A DNA stretch of 64,000 nucleotides from Closterium sp. Naga37s-1. Its lineage: Eukaryota; Streptophyta; Zygnematophyceae; Desmidiales; Closteriaceae. The position numbers and the translations under genes are program-made. Below are positions 48,091-60,750 of the stretch, piece by piece. The notes beneath the pieces were generated by a model, which made no database searches, was not told the DNA's origin, and worked only from the letters and a program-made list of their open reading frames with translations. Each line of letters begins with the position of its first letter. Position 1 is the stretch's first letter. The DNA lies in assembly GCA_947471745.1 (NCBI GenBank), contig CANJKZ010001109.1:3348001-3412000 (forward strand), read 5' to 3'.

Positions 48091-49014
48091 TGGTATAGAG
48101 CAGGTTCCCTCGTTGGGAACTGTTCCTAGGGCCCACCGAATAGCGAGTTTTCCTGCCCGGAGCGCGCTTAGCCCCTGCCCGAGTCGCGCCCTGTGGCCCC
48201 TCTCACGCGCCGCCCTAGCGACCCCGTCGCGCCGCCCTCGCGGCCCCGTCGCGCCGCCCTCGCGGCCCCTTAGCGGCCCCTCGCGGCCCTGTCGCGCCGC
48301 CCTCGCGGCCCCTTAGCGGCCCCTCGCGGCCCCGTCGCGCCGCCCTCGCGGCCCCTTTGCGGCCCCTCGCGGCCCCGTCGCGCCGCCCTCGCGGCCCCTT
48401 TGCGGCCCCTCGCGGCCCCGTCGCGCCGCCCTCGCGGCCCCTTCGCGGCCCCTCGCGGCCTCGTCGCGCCGCCCTCGCGGCCCCTCACAGCCGCTCGCGG
48501 CCCCTTCACGGCCCCGTCACGCCGCCCTTGCGGCCCCGTCGCCGGCCCCCTCCTCCCCTCGGCCACGTCGCCGCCCCACAGCGGCCCTGTCACCGCCCTT
48601 CGGCGGCCCCGTCGCCGCCATTTCAGCGGCCCCGTCGCCGCCCCTTCAGCGGCCCCGTCGCCGCCCTTTCAGCGGCCCCGTAGCCGCCCTTCCGCGGCCC
48701 CGTCGCCGCCCCTTTCAGCGGCCCCGTTGCTGCCCCTTGCCGCCGTGCCGCCGTGCTGCCGAGCCGCCCTTTCTGCCGAGCTGCCGGGCCGCCTTTGCCG
48801 CCGAGCCGCCGAGCCGTCTTTGCCGCCGAGCCGCCGAGCCGCCGTTGCCGCCGAGCCGCCGAGCCGCCGAGCCGCCGAGCCACCGAGCCGCACTGCAGCT
48901 GAGACGCCGCCGCCTACCAGCCTGCCCCGGAGCGCCTCACTTGCCTGGTAAGAGCAGCGCCTCTACCACTGCACTGCTCTACCCCACTGTGCTCACTGCC
49001 TCTCTACTGCTGTC

Positions 49015-52000
49015 ATGGCCACCCCTAGTGTTCTCACCTTTGACGCTGAGGGTCGGGCTGTTGACTTTGAGGTCTGGGTAGATGATCTGCAGCTTTTCCT
49101 ACAGTGCGATAGGGCAGACGGTCTCTCCCTCTTTGACCTCACTTCTGGTGCCTCCCCTGCCCCTGCTGCTGATGCTGACGCCACTGTTCGCTCACAGTGG
49201 GCCACGCGCGATGCTGCTGCCCGCCTTGCTGTGCGCCGCCACTTACCGACCGCTGAGCGTGCGCATTTTAGTCAGTACAAGAGTGCTAAGACCTTGTACG
49301 ACTCTGTAGTTGCACGCTACTCTTCCCCTGCCACTGCTGCTCTTAGCCGCCTCATACTGCCGTACCTCTTCCCTGACCTCGCCGCTTTTCCCACAGTCGC
49401 AGACCTCATTACGCACCTTCGCACTAGTGACATTCGCTACCGCGCTGCGCTTCCAGCTGAGTTCTGCGCCAAGAACCCCCCCCCTATGTACATCACCCTC
49501 TACTACATAGTCACCCGGCTCCCTGACACCCTTCGTTCAGTTAGGGACCACTTCCTCTCTGTCTGCCCCACCACTCTCACCGTTGACCTCCTCGAGGAGC
49601 GCCTCCTAGCAGCAGAGAAGGGTATAGTCGCTGTAGGAGCCTCCCGTGGTGACCCTCGTACCCCTGTCTTTGAGGGGTGCTCCCCCTCCCCCCTCTTGCC
49701 CTCTGTTGCCTCTGCTGCTGCGGCCGACCTCGTTGGTCTTGAGTCGGTCGGCGCGGCGTCTGCCCCTAGCGGGAGACGCCGCTCAGGCAAGGGCAAGGGC
49801 GGCAAGGGAGCTGGAGGAGCTGGCGGGGGCGGTGGAGGAGGCGGTGGAGGCGGAGGAGGGGGTGGGGGTGGAGGTGGGAGTGGTGGCGGGGGTGGGGGCA
49901 CTAGTGGCAGCAGTGGAGGCGGAGGAGGCAGCGGTGGTGGCGGTGCGAGCGGAGGTAGCGGAGGTGGAGGCGGTGGTGGAGGTAGCGGCGGCGGAGGTGG
50001 AGCTGGTCGGGGCGGCTCTACGCAGAGGGTCGGCTCCGGTGGTGGTCAGCGCCAGTAGCAGCAGCAGCAGCGCACTTGTGAGACCCCCTCCCCCCAGCAG
50101 CTTCGTGAGTGGTACACTGCTCGTCAGCGGGGTGGGGATGCTGGCCCCTGTACCTACGTTCTCCGTACCGGCGACCGCGCGGGTGAGCAGTGTGGGGGTC
50201 CGCACTCCACCCAGCGCTGCTTCGGCCGTCTGACGGATGCTTGGCGTCACCAGTTCCCCGACGCTATTGAGATCCCCCGCTGGGGCGAGCTGTTTAGGGC
50301 GGGTGTTGCGATCTTTGATCTTGATTATGATGCTATTCTTGCTGCCATGTATGCTGTGACTATTAGTGATGAGGGTGACTGTTACCGGTGTTTTCCGCCT
50401 GACCCGGGCATTGAGGCTGCTGCTCTAGGTGCTGGTGAGGCTGCTGCTCTAGGTGCTGGTGAGGCTGCTGCTCTAGGTGCCAGTGAGTCTGCTGCCCCAG
50501 GTGCTGGTGAGTCTGCGCTCTCAGGTACCGCGTCGGCTCTAGCCACCCACACCTTCACCCTTGACTCGGGTGCTTCCCGCTCCTTCTTTCGAGACCGCAC
50601 CACACTCACGCCGCTTAGTCGGCCAGTGGCAGTCTCCCTGGCAGACCCCTCTGGGGGTCCTGTCCTTGCCCACTTCTCCACTGTCCTACCGTGTCCGGCG
50701 GCCCCATCTGGCACCCTGTCAGGTCTTTACCTCCCCTCGTTCTCTACGAACTTGGTGAGTGGTGCTGACCTCCAGGATGCAGGGGTTCACCAGTTCACTC
50801 CTGCGAGTCAGCGAGCGACCCACTGTACCTGTGCTCGCACGGGCCGTCACTTGGCCACGTTTACCCGTCGGCCGGGGTCGAGCCTGTACACACTGACTAC
50901 TGAGTCTCCTCCAGTCGCTGAGTCTGCTCAGGTAGCCGCGTCGGGTCGGGTGTTTGCTGCGGCGTCCAGGACTGGCCCTGAGTCTGCCCCCTGCTCGTGT
51001 CGTCTCCTGTCTCACCAGACTCTCCTCTGGCACCACCGCCTTGGTCACCCCTCCCTGCCTCGTCTTCGAGGCATGGCTTCCCGTGTCCTTGTCTCTGGTC
51101 TCCCCCGGTCCCTCCCTCCCCTTCCTCCGGGGCCTGCCCCCACCTGCGTTCCCTGCGTCGAGGGGCGGCAGCGCGCTGCTCCTCACTCCTCCGAGTTCCC
51201 TCCGACAGAGGCTCCGCTGCAGACGCTTCACATGGACGTGTGGGGCCCAGCCCGCGTCCGTGGACAGGGTCACGAGCGTTACTTCCTGCTGGTGGTTGAC
51301 GACTACTCGCGTTACACCACGGTCTTCCCCTTGCGCCGCAAAGGTGAGGTCACTGAGGTGTTGATCGCCTAGATCCGCGCAGCTCGTCTCCAGCTCAGAG
51401 AGAGTTTTGGCTCGGACTTTCCTGTTCTGCGCCTGCACTCCGACAGAGGCGGAGAGTTTTCCTCTGACCTTCTGCGAGCCTTCTGTCGCGCACGAGGCAT
51501 CCGCCAGACTTTCACGCTTCCGGACTCTCCACAGCAAAATGGGATTGCTGAGCGCCGCATTGGCATGGTCATGGACGTCGCTCGTACGTCCATGGTCCAT
51601 GCGGCTGCCCCCCATTTTCTGTGGCCGTTTGCGGTTCGGTACGCGGCGCATCAGATCAACCTTCAGCCCCGGGTCTCCATGCCGGAGACCTCCCCTGCTT
51701 TGCTATGGACGGGGAAGGTTGGCGATGCGTCTGCGTTCCGTGTCTGAGGATCTCGGGCGTTTGTCCGCGACTTGTTTGCGGACAAACTGTCCCCTCGTGC
51801 TGTTCCCTGCGTCTTCCTTGGCTTCCCCCCTGACGCGCCGGGCTGGCAGTTCTACCACCCCACCTCGCGCCGTGTTCTGTCCTCCCAGGACGTCACGTTT
51901 GACGAGTCGGTCCCTACTACCGTCTCTTCCCCTACCGCACTGCCCCCCTCCCCCCCCCGCCGCTCTTCCTTACGCCAGGTCCCCCTCCGGTCGACCCCCT

Positions 52001-55000
52001 CCCCCCTCAGGGTCCTGCCCCCTCAGGTGTGTCCCAGGTAGACGCAGTCGAGCCTGTCGAGGTAGCTGTTGACTCTGGTGCTGCTAGGGGTGCTGAGCCT
52101 GCGGGTGCTGGGTCTGGGGGTGCTGAGCCTGGGGGTGCTGACTCTGGGGGTGCTATGCCTGGGGGTGCTGAGCCTGGGGGTGCTACGCCTGGGGGTACTG
52201 CGTCTGGGGGTGCTGAGCCTGGGGGTGCTGACTCTGGGGGTGCTGCGTCTGGGGGTGCGGAGTCTGAGGGTACTGGACCTACTCGTGTGGCGTCTGGAGG
52301 TGCTGGGCCTGGAGGTTCTTCTGGTGCTTCGTCCCCGCGGGAGCTACTCTCTCCACAGGAGCTGCGTGAGTGGTTTGCCCGGCGCTGGAGGCGAGCTGCT
52401 GGAGCTGGAGGTGCTGCGGGTGCTGGAGGTTCTGCTGCTGCTGAGGGTGCTGGTGCCGCGGGTCCCGGAGGTGCTCGTACTGGGAGTACTGGAGCTGCTG
52501 GGCCTGCGGGTGCTTCTCGTACTGGAGCTGGTGGTGCTGCGGGCGTCGGTGCTACTGGGGGTGCTGGTGCTGGTGGACCTGCTGTTTCTTCTGGTGGTCC
52601 GGCTGGAGCTGGAGCTGCTGGGGGTGTTGGCGCTGAGGGTGCTTCTGGTGCTGGTGCCTCTGAGGGTGCTGGAGTTGGCGCTGCTGGAGCTGGGGGTGCT
52701 ACTGGAGCTGGTGCTGCAGTTGGGGGTGCTGGTGCTGTTCCTGCTAGTTCTGGAGGTGCTGCGCGGCCGCGGCCGTACTTCGTTCCGCTCCTTGAGCAGG
52801 TTCTTGGCCTTCCGCCCTCTGCTAGTCCGGCTCCTCCCTTAAAGTGTCCACCGCCTGTCCAGTCCGAGTCACAGTTACAGCCTACCTCACCTCTGCCTGC
52901 TCCTTCTCCCTACACTGGTCCTACTGGAGGTCTTGCTGAGCGTCGTGAGCCTGCGTCTCGCCCTGCGTCGCCTGTCCGTGCTGCTCGCAGTAGTGGTCGT
53001 AGTTCGCGTCAGCGTCCTCCCCCTGTCCCCGGCACGCACCGGATGTCTCTGCGTCCTTCCACAGCTCCACTGCGTGCCCCTTTGCCTTCTCCTCCTGAGT
53101 CCTCTCTTCCTGCTCTTGCTGACCCCGAGTCAGACTCCCTTCGTGCTGCGAGTCCTACTGTCACGCGTCTCCTTGCTACTGTAGTCACTGACCCTTCCTT
53201 TGAGTCCACTGCTGCGTCTGCCCTAGTTGCTGAGCTTGTCGACTTCGCTGCTCGCTGTCGCCTAGACTACGCTGCTAGTCTTGTCGCTGAGTCTGAGTCT
53301 GTCTGTCCTCCGTCCGTCGGGGGTGAGTGTGCTCTTGGCACGGACGTCCTTGAGGACAGGCAGGAGGAGTTCCAGTGTCTTGCGGCTGCTTCACCCCATC
53401 TCGTGTCCATGTTACTTGCCCCTGAGGGAGACCCGGATGCACCAGACATCCCGACTCCGCGCTCTTACGCGGAGGCGATAGAGGGTCCCTACTCCTCTCA
53501 GTGGCAGGCAGCCATGGACGCAGAGATGGCTTCCTGGAAGTCCACAGGCACCTACGTTGACGAGGTTCCCCCGCCTGGGGCGAACATCGTCAGTGGCATG
53601 TGGATTTTCAGGGTGAAGCGGCCGCCAGGTTCTCCGCCTGTCTTCAAGGCGCGTTACGTGGCTCGTGGCTTCAGTCAGCGGCAGGGAGTTGACTACTTTC
53701 AGACCTTCTCTCCCACCCCGAAGATGACCACTCTTCGGGTACTACTGCACTTAGCCGCTCACCGTGACTACGAGCTTCACTCTCTTGACTTCAGCACTGC
53801 TTTCTTGCAGGGCAGCCTGCACGAGGAGATCTGGCTGCGCCGCCCACCTGGCTTCACTGGGAGTTTTCCTCCTGGCACCCAGTGGAGCCTCCGGCGGCCA
53901 GTCTACGGTCTCCGCCAGGCACCTCGTGAGTGGCACGACACACTGAGGACTACACTTGCGGCTCTTGGGTTTGCTCCATCTACTGCCGACCCGTCGCTGT
54001 TTCTGCGCACCGACACTTCTTTGCCGCCGTTCTACATCCTCGTGTACGTCGACGACTTGGTCTTTGCCACAGCTGACACTGATGGACTCGCCTACGTGAA
54101 GTCCGAGCTGCAGAAGAGACACACGTGCACAGACCTAGGTGAACTGCGCAGCTATCTTGGCTTGCAGATCACCCGGGACAGAGTACAGCGCACCATTACC
54201 CTGACTCAGTCACACATGGTGCAGCAGGTCCTTCAGCGCTTCGGCTTCACGTACTCCTCGCCTCCGGCCACTCCTCTGTCTACTCGCCACTCGCTCTCAG
54301 CTCTGCCTTCGGATGAGTCCGTAGAGTCGAGTGGCCCGTACCCAGAGCTTGTTGGCTGCCTCATGTACCTGATGACCTGCACTCGACCTGACCTTGCATA
54401 CCCTCTTAGCATTCTGGCACGCTATGTTGCTCCTGGGAGACACAGACCAGAGCACATGGCTGCAGCGAAGAGGGTGTTGCGCTACTTGTGCAGTACGTCG
54501 GGCATGGGGCTTGTGCTTGGAGGGCGGAGTCCAGTGGTCCTCACTGGTCACGCAGACGCTTCTTGGGCTGACGACCAGGCTACGCAGCGGTCGTCACAGG
54601 GTTACACCTTCAGCCTTGGTTCCGGCTCTGTTTCGTGGCGATCTACCCGCTCGTCTTCTGTTCTCGGCTCCAGCTGTGAGGCTGAGATCTACACAGGGGC
54701 CATGGCTGCATAGGAGCTACGCTGGCTCACCTACCTGCTGACTGACCTAGGAGAGCCGCCTCGTTCTCCTCCAGTTCTGTACGTAGACAACAAGGCCATG
54801 CTGGCCTTGTGTCGGGAGCACAGACTGGAGCACAGAACGAAGCACATCGCTCTTCGCTACTTCCTTGCTCGTGAGCTGCAGCAGCGCGGTCAGCTGCGTC
54901 TTGCTTACGTGGCCTCTGAGGCCAACACTGCTGATATCTTCACCAAGGCACTCGCGCCTTGTGACCATCAGCGCTTCTGTACTTTGTTAGGTCTTGTGCC

Positions 55001-55027
55001 TACCTTGCCTCACTTGCTCACTTCTTG
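49015..55027 (+). pseudogene. CopE gag-pol with four stops and one frameshift
   Basis: Translation would start at 49015 (MATPSVLTFDAEG). Domains follow CopC: gag, poly-Gly tract (about 49810-50010), knuckle-like CTYVLRTGDRAGEQC, protease LDSGAS (about 50560), integrase (LHMDVWGP, LHSDRGGEFS, PQQNGIAERR), linker with GGAEPGGADSGG repeats, RT with YVDDLVFA, and RNase H. Breaks are TAG at 50056, TAG at 51370, TGA at 51745, a 1-nt loss near 51912 and TAG at 54711. Against CopC each stop is a C-to-T or G-to-A change (CAG or TGG codons). All catalytic residues are otherwise present. The longest intact stretch is linker-RT-most of RNase H (52029-54710). Confidence 0.88.
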
Positions 55028-55228
55028 ACCTTGCTTGTACCTTGACCTTTATATACTTGCACTTGCATGTTTAGCTTCATATATATATACCTGCATGTGG
55101 ATTGGCCTTGTGGCCCTTGAACTTGTGCTCAGAATGTGTGGTGACGTTGTGATCCACCCTGAGCTTGCTGTGCTTTGCTTGACTGGTCTTGTGACCCCTT
55201 GTTCTCCCCCACTTTGCCTATGGGGGTG

Positions 55229-55357
55229 TGTCAAACTCATATGCTATAGTCTGTGTAGGCTGTAGTGGGGTAGCTTATATGGGGTACAACACTTTAGGGT
55301 TTGGTACTTGTACTCCTCATGCTGCTCAATGCAATCATTCTCGTTCCAATCTTCACA
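55229..55357 (+). repeat. CopE 3' LTR
   Basis: This copy reads the same as the 5' LTR. It is preceded by the G-rich CCTATGGGGGTG tract and followed by CTGGC and CopD RT sequence. Confidence 0.92.
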
Positions 55358-55362
55358 CTGGC

Positions 55363-55449
55363 TTCACTGGGTCGTTTCCTCCTGGTACCCAGTGGAGCCT
55401 CCGGCGGCCGGTCTACGGTCTCCGCCAGGCGCCACGTGAGTGGCACGAC
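55363..55449 (+). pseudogene. CopD RT fragment between CopE and CopF
   Basis: This 87-nt piece encodes FTGSFPPGTQW and VYGLRQAPREWHD, the RT segment directly after the CopE target site. It is cut by the CopF LTR at 55450. Confidence 0.85.
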
Positions 55450-55585
55450 TGTCAAGTTACAAAAATATAAGTTGACTAAGGAAAAGTGAAAACAAGCAAG
55501 ATATAGCAAGCATAACCCTAACCGTAGGAAAACATGAAGTACACCTAGACTAACACAAATAAGCTATATCAAATATAGCTTGACA
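55450..55585 (-). repeat. CopF 3' LTR
   Basis: This LTR of 136 bp has TGTCAAG/CTTGACA terminal inverted repeats of 7 bp, a near-terminal palindrome GCTATATTTGATATAGC, and an internal GTTAGGGTTA. Confidence 0.85.
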
Positions 55586-55887
55586 CACCCCCATAGTCTA
55601 GGTGATGGTAGTCCTGTGGAAAGCAACACACAGCAAGGGTCACAGGACCAGTTCGCAAAAAAAACACAACAAATCTCGGGGTGGATCTCAAGATCACCAC
55701 ACAGTCCGAGAACAAGCGAGGGGCCACAAGGCCAGTCCACATGCAAGGATATAGCAAGTATAGAAGATGCAAGAGTACACGACAAGCATCTCTACAGAAG
55801 CACAGGGCCACAAGGCCAGTCTAGATGCATATATATATAGCAAATATAAAGAGATGCCAGAGTACAAAGCAAAGCATCTCTAAACAA

Positions 55888-58800
55888 TCAAGTGAGGGCC
55901 TGTAGACACAAGGCCAAGCTGGGTGCAGAAACGCTGGTGGTCACAAGGCGGCAACGCCTTGGTGAAGATATCTGCAGTGTTGGCCTCAGAGAGCACACGT
56001 ACCACGCGTGCCTGGCCACGCTGCTGCAACTCATGCAGAAGGAAGTAACGAAGCTGGATGTGCTTCGCCTTCCCAACCAGTCGAGGCTCCTCACACAACA
56101 GGACAGCGGACCTGTTGTCGGCGAACAAGACTTGGGGAGAGCGAGGCCGCTCACCAAGGTCGGTGAGAAGGAAAGACAGCCAGCGAAGCTCCTGAGCGGC
56201 CATGGCCGCAGCGTACACCTCTGCCTCACATCTGGAACCGGCGACAGACGACGCCCGAGTCGACCGCCACGAAACAGCACCTGCTCCGAGGCTAAAGAAG
56301 TACCCCTGTGTAGACCGGCGCGTCTCCGCGTCGTCGGCCCACGACGAGTCTGAGTAACCTGTGAGTGTAACTGGCTGCTTCCCTCCAAGGACAAGTCCCA
56401 TGCCTGATGAACTCGCCACATACTTCGCCACCCTCTTAGCCGCGTACCAGTGGGAAGGTCGGTGTCTCCCAGGCCCAACAAAACGCGCAAGGACGCTAAG
56501 AGGGTAAGCTAGGTCTGGGCGAGTGCAGGTCATCAGGTACATGAGACAACCCACCAGGTCAGGGTATGGACCGCTGGACTCAAATGGCTCGTCCGAAGGT
56601 GGAGCCGTGAGCCCATGGTCCACACCAAGAGGGGTGAGCTGTACCTTGGAGAACGGGAAGCGAAACCGCGTGAGGATCTGCTCGACCATATGCGACTGAG
56701 TCAGCGTAATGGTGCGAGCTGCCCTGTCCCTGGTGATCTGCAGGCCAAGGTAGTGCTGCAGCTCACCAAGGTCAGTGCAAGTGTGTCTCCTCTGCAGTTC
56801 CTCCTTCACGGAGGCCAGCACGCGTCGGTCGGGAGTGGCGAACACCAGGTTGTCGACGTAGACCAGGACAAAGAACGGGGTCGAGCCACGGCGAACGAAC
56901 AGTGACGGGTCAGCAGACGACGGAAAGAAGTCAAGCGCTGCAAGGGTCGAGCGAAGTGTGTCGTGCCACTCACGTGGAGCCTGACGCAGGCCGTAGACTG
57001 GTCGACGCAGCTGCCACTGGGTCCCAGGTGGAAAAGAGCCAGTGAAGCCAGGCGGGCGACGCAGCCAGATCTGCTCGTGCAGGCTCCCCTGAAGGAACGC
57101 GGTGGAAAAGTCCAAGAAGTGCAACTCGTAGTCGCGCTGTGCTGCAATATGCAGCAACACACGAAGAGTACTCATCTTCGGGGTGGGAGCGAAGGTCTGG
57201 AAGAAGTTCACCCCCTCTCGCTGACTGAAGCCTCTCGCCACATAGCGCGCCTTGAACACAGGTGGTGATCCAGGCGGCCGCTTCACTTTGTAGAGCCATC
57301 GGCCACTGACGACGTTCGTCCCAGGTGGTGGGACTGCGTCGACGTAAGTGCCTGTGGACCTATAAGATGCCATCTCTGCCTCCTCAGCTGCTATCCAGTA
57401 CGAAGCCCAGTGTCCCGAGACCGCCTCGGCGTGAGTGCGAGGTATCGGGATGTCAAGGGTGTCTGGATCTCCCTCAGGGGCAAGTAGCATGTCGTAGAGA
57501 TGAGGAACAGCGGCCGCAAGGAAACCAAGCTCGAACTGCCTGTCCTCGAGGACCTCCAAGGGAAAGAGAGGAGTACCCCCAGAGAACGGAGAACGAGCAG
57601 GGCCACTCACCACGTGAGCGGCGTAGTCAAGGCGGTGGGAAGAGGCAAAGCCAGCGACAGTGGTAACAAGAGATGAGACAGACGACAGAGGTGCAGTCGG
57701 GTGAGTCACCAACGCGGACAAAACACGGGAGACGACAGGACGGGAGGCACGGAGGTAGTCGGACAACGGGTCGTGAAGCACAGTGAGGGACGACTCAGGG
57801 GGCTGTGGAAGGACAGGTGGAGGTGGAACACGAGAGCGAAGAACAAGGTGGAACAGACCGTCTGCACGGTAACGGGACCGACGACGCTCTGGGGATACAG
57901 CACGACTGAGGGGAGAACGACGAGTCCAATGGGACGAGGAAAGGGACTCAACAGGGGGAACAGGAGGGGACAGTAGGGGACCACGAACAAAGCGTGCAGG
58001 TGCTGGCTCAGGGAAGTCGCGTAGTCGCAGTCGTTGCTGCTCCGCCTCCTCTGGCGTCTGCTGCGGCGGTACCGGCCCGTGCTGCTGCACCTGTGGCTCC
58101 GCCTCTGCCCTCTCCTGCTGCGACTGTAGCTGCACCCGCTGCTGCAACTGGGACTCCTGCACTACCCTCTCCTGCTGCGGCCGTGACTCCTCCTCTACTC
58201 TCTCCTGCTGGGTCTGTAACTGTACCTGCTGCTGCGGGTGGGACTCCTGCTCTACCCTCTCCTGGTGCGGCCGGGACTGCTCCTCTACTCTCTCCTGGTG
58301 TGTCTGTAACTGCACCTGCTGCTGCGGGCGGGACTCCTGCTCTACCCTCTCCTGGTGTGGCCGTGACTCCTCCTCGACCCTCTCCTGCTGCGGCTGTGAC
58401 TCCTCCTCTACTCTCTCCTGCTGCTGCTGCTGCAGCTGCTGCTGTGTCCTCTCAAACTGCTCACGCTCCTCCCTCTCCAACCGAAGGAGACGCTGCTCAC
58501 GGGTCAGGAAACGTACAGTGCGCGGTGTAGGCGCCACAGTGCCAGTGCCTCCAGCTCCAACACCCCCAGAACCAGCACCTCCACCACCGACACCCCCGAG
58601 GCCTCCAGTACCTCCCGCAGGAACACCCCCAGGCTCCGCAGCAACCGGCGGCAGAGAAGAACGAGGGGGAACCTGCGGGACGGACGGGAAGCCAGTGGGT
58701 GAGGCGGGGCGAGGCCGCCGACTCGAGGCTGCCGTGTCCTCCACAGGAGTGACCTCCACTCCCACAACCCCTGCACCCCCAGGGCCGACACCACCAGCTC

Positions 58801-59335
58801 CTGCAGCCCCAGTACCCTCACCCTCCGCAACTGCACCTCCCGCACCCCCAGACACGACAGGGACTGGACGCTGCGGGGGGGACGACTGCGGAGTGACGTG
58901 CGACACACCTGACGGGGCAGGACGCGAAGGAGGGGGGTCTACTGGGGCGACTGGGGGAGGCTCAAGGGTGAGGAACAGCGGGGGGGAAAAGACCTCAGTA
59001 CCTCGGTGGGGGCGACTCCTGTAGTAACAGACAGACTCGTCGAACGTGACGTCCTGAGAAGCGAAGAACCCGCAGGTGACCGGGTCGTAGAACACCCAGC
59101 CGGAGGCGTCCAAAGGAAAGCCAAGAAAGACGCTGGCACGAGTGCGCGGAGACAACTTGTTCGCGCCAGGGGCGCGAACGTGAGCCAGACAACCCCAGAC
59201 ACGGAAGTCAGCTGCTACACCCTGTAAACCTGACCAGAGAGAGACCGGCGTCACCCGTGGCCGTGCGTCACTGGGCCACAGGTTCAGCTGGTGCGCGGCG
59301 TAGCGGACCGCCTGAGGCCACAAGAACTGAGGCAC
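55888..59335 (-). CDS. CopF integrase C-terminus-RT-RNase H, with mutated RT active site
   Basis: The frame runs from QFLWPQAVRYAAHQLNLWP (integrase end) through a long Gln/Glu linker (QQERVEEES-type repeats, about 58060-58460) to RT (KARYVARGFSQREGVNFFQT; LDFSTAFLQG) and RNase H (LTGYSDSSWADD; SRCEAEVYAAAM; LFADNRSAVLL; KHIQLRYFLLHE), ending STGPHLIV at 55888. The RT motif is YVDN, not YVDD: codon 56849-56851 is AAC, a GAC-to-AAC change that removes a metal-binding aspartate. A deletion of about 14 nt near 59330 puts this frame out of step with the upstream one. The linker differs from the GAEPGG linker of CopC/CopE. Confidence 0.85.
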
Positions 59336-60745
59336 ATGGAGGTCCGGGCAACCTCCATGACCAGGCCGATGCGACGCTCGGCTACCCCGTTCTGCTGCGG
59401 CGAGGCTGGTAGCGTGTACGACTGAATGACTCCCCGACCCTGACAGAACGTCTCCAAACGAGTGGAAGAAAACTCACCACCACGATCCGAGTGTAGGCGA
59501 AGCCCACACAGGCCCTGGGCACCACCCCACGCTAGCAGCCACGGCTCGAGGACGGTAGGCACGTCGGCCTTCCGTCGCAAGGGGAAAACCGTGGTGTAGC
59601 GGGAGTAGTCGTCCACCACAATCAGGAAGTAGCGCTCCTGACGTGGTCCAAGGACCGGGGAGGGGCCCCAGACGTCCAAGTGCAGGGTCTGGAAGGGAGC
59701 CGTGGTGGGGGGGAACGAGGAGGAGTGAGGGGCAGCGCGCTGCCGACCCTCGACGCAAGGAGTGCACAGCGGTGCAGGCGAGCGAGGAAGCGGGGCAAGC
59801 GACTCTGGGAGACCTGAGACCAGACGGTAACTTGCCATCCTACTAAGACGTGGGAACGACGGGTGACCTAGACGGTGGTGCCAGAGGACAGACGGGTGGG
59901 TGAGGGAGCGACAGTCGCACGACACAGCAGCTACCTGACCTGACCTGACCTGGCCTGACCCAGTGCGGTGGGACCCAGTGTGTAGTGAGTACAAACCAGA
60001 GCCCGGCTCCCTGTGAAAAGTGGCCAGAGGGGCCCCAGTGGTACCGACTGTGCAGGAGGCAACAGGCTCGTCCAGTGGGAAAGTGGTGACTACACCTAGG
60101 TCGTGGAGGTGACTGACACCCACCAGGTTCCTAGAGAACAAGGGGGTGTAGTAACCTGTAAGAAAACCTGAGGGAGCCGCCGGACACGGGAGAGTGGTGG
60201 TGCTGCGAGCAACTACACGTCCCACAGAGGGGTCAGCTAAGGCGACAGTGACTGGAGTGCGCAGTGGTGTGAGGTCAGTACAGTCGCGAAAGAAACAGCT
60301 GGACGCTCCAGAGTCTAGGGTGAAGGAAAGCTGTGCAGTCTGTGGGGTCGCACCCGAACCAGCTACAAAGGCTAGTGCTAGACTAGTGGTAGCTGCAGCT
60401 CCTACACAAAGACCCTCAGAGGCGCCTGGACTGGAAACAACACACGCACCAAGACTGGAAACACAGGTCTCTACTCGTGCAGCCGGGAACGGTCCTAGAC
60501 CAGGTAGGTGAGACTCAGCTAGTGCAGCAGTGCGCTGGCGAAGTCGCGAGGGCCAGTGCGGTGTAATAGCATGAGGACCAAAACGCTCACGGTGAAGGTC
60601 GTCGAGTCGACGGTAGCAGCTGGACGCAGAGTGGTCAGGACTCCAGCAGGTAGTGCCAGCACCAGGGCCTGTCAGGGCCCGGTACCCGCAGGGGCCGACG
60701 TCTCGCCCACTGCTAGCTGAGCCACTGCTGAGGGCTCCACACTTT
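59284..60745 (-). CDS. CopF gag C-terminus, protease and integrase core (5' truncated)
   Basis: This frame enters at the deletion junction and encodes a knuckle-like CGYRALTGPGAGTTCW, aspartic protease FTLDSGASSCFF, integrase zinc motif LWHHRLGHPSFPRLS...CTPC, and the integrase core LHLDVWGP, LHSDRGGEFSS and PQQNGVAERRIGL. It then runs out of frame at about 59330. No start codon exists because the gag N-terminus is deleted. Confidence 0.82.
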
Positions 60746-60750
60746 GACCT

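Larger units (their letters stand above)
47962..55357 (+). mobile_element. CopE: full-length Copia element inserted in CopD RT
   Basis: The 129-bp LTRs (47962-48090 and 55229-55357) read as identical, with target duplications CTGGC (47957-47961 and 55358-55362). The primer-binding site is TGGTATAGAGCAGG at 48091. A GC-rich leader with tandem CGCGGCCCC/CGCCGCCCT-type repeats runs from about 48180 to 48950. Structure and sequence closely follow CopC, but the coding region has four in-frame stops and one frameshift. Confidence 0.95.
55450..60750 (-). mobile_element. CopF: minus-strand Copia element, 5' end deleted
   Basis: The 3' LTR (55450-55585, 136 bp; on the minus strand TGTCAAGCTATATTTG...TAACTTGACA) is preceded by a CTATGGGGGTG polypurine tract. 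Gag C-terminus through RNase H is present between about 60745 and 55888. The 5' LTR, leader and most of gag are missing, and CopD RT resumes at about 60751 having lost about 50 bp, so one deletion removed CopF's head together with adjacent CopD sequence. The right target duplication was lost; the left flank is ACGAC. Confidence 0.85.

Noticed and set aside
57994..58530. Plus-strand Ala/Pro-rich frame opposite CopF
   Set aside because: It is the antisense shadow of the Gln/Glu linker, which lies in frame with integrase and RT on the minus strand.
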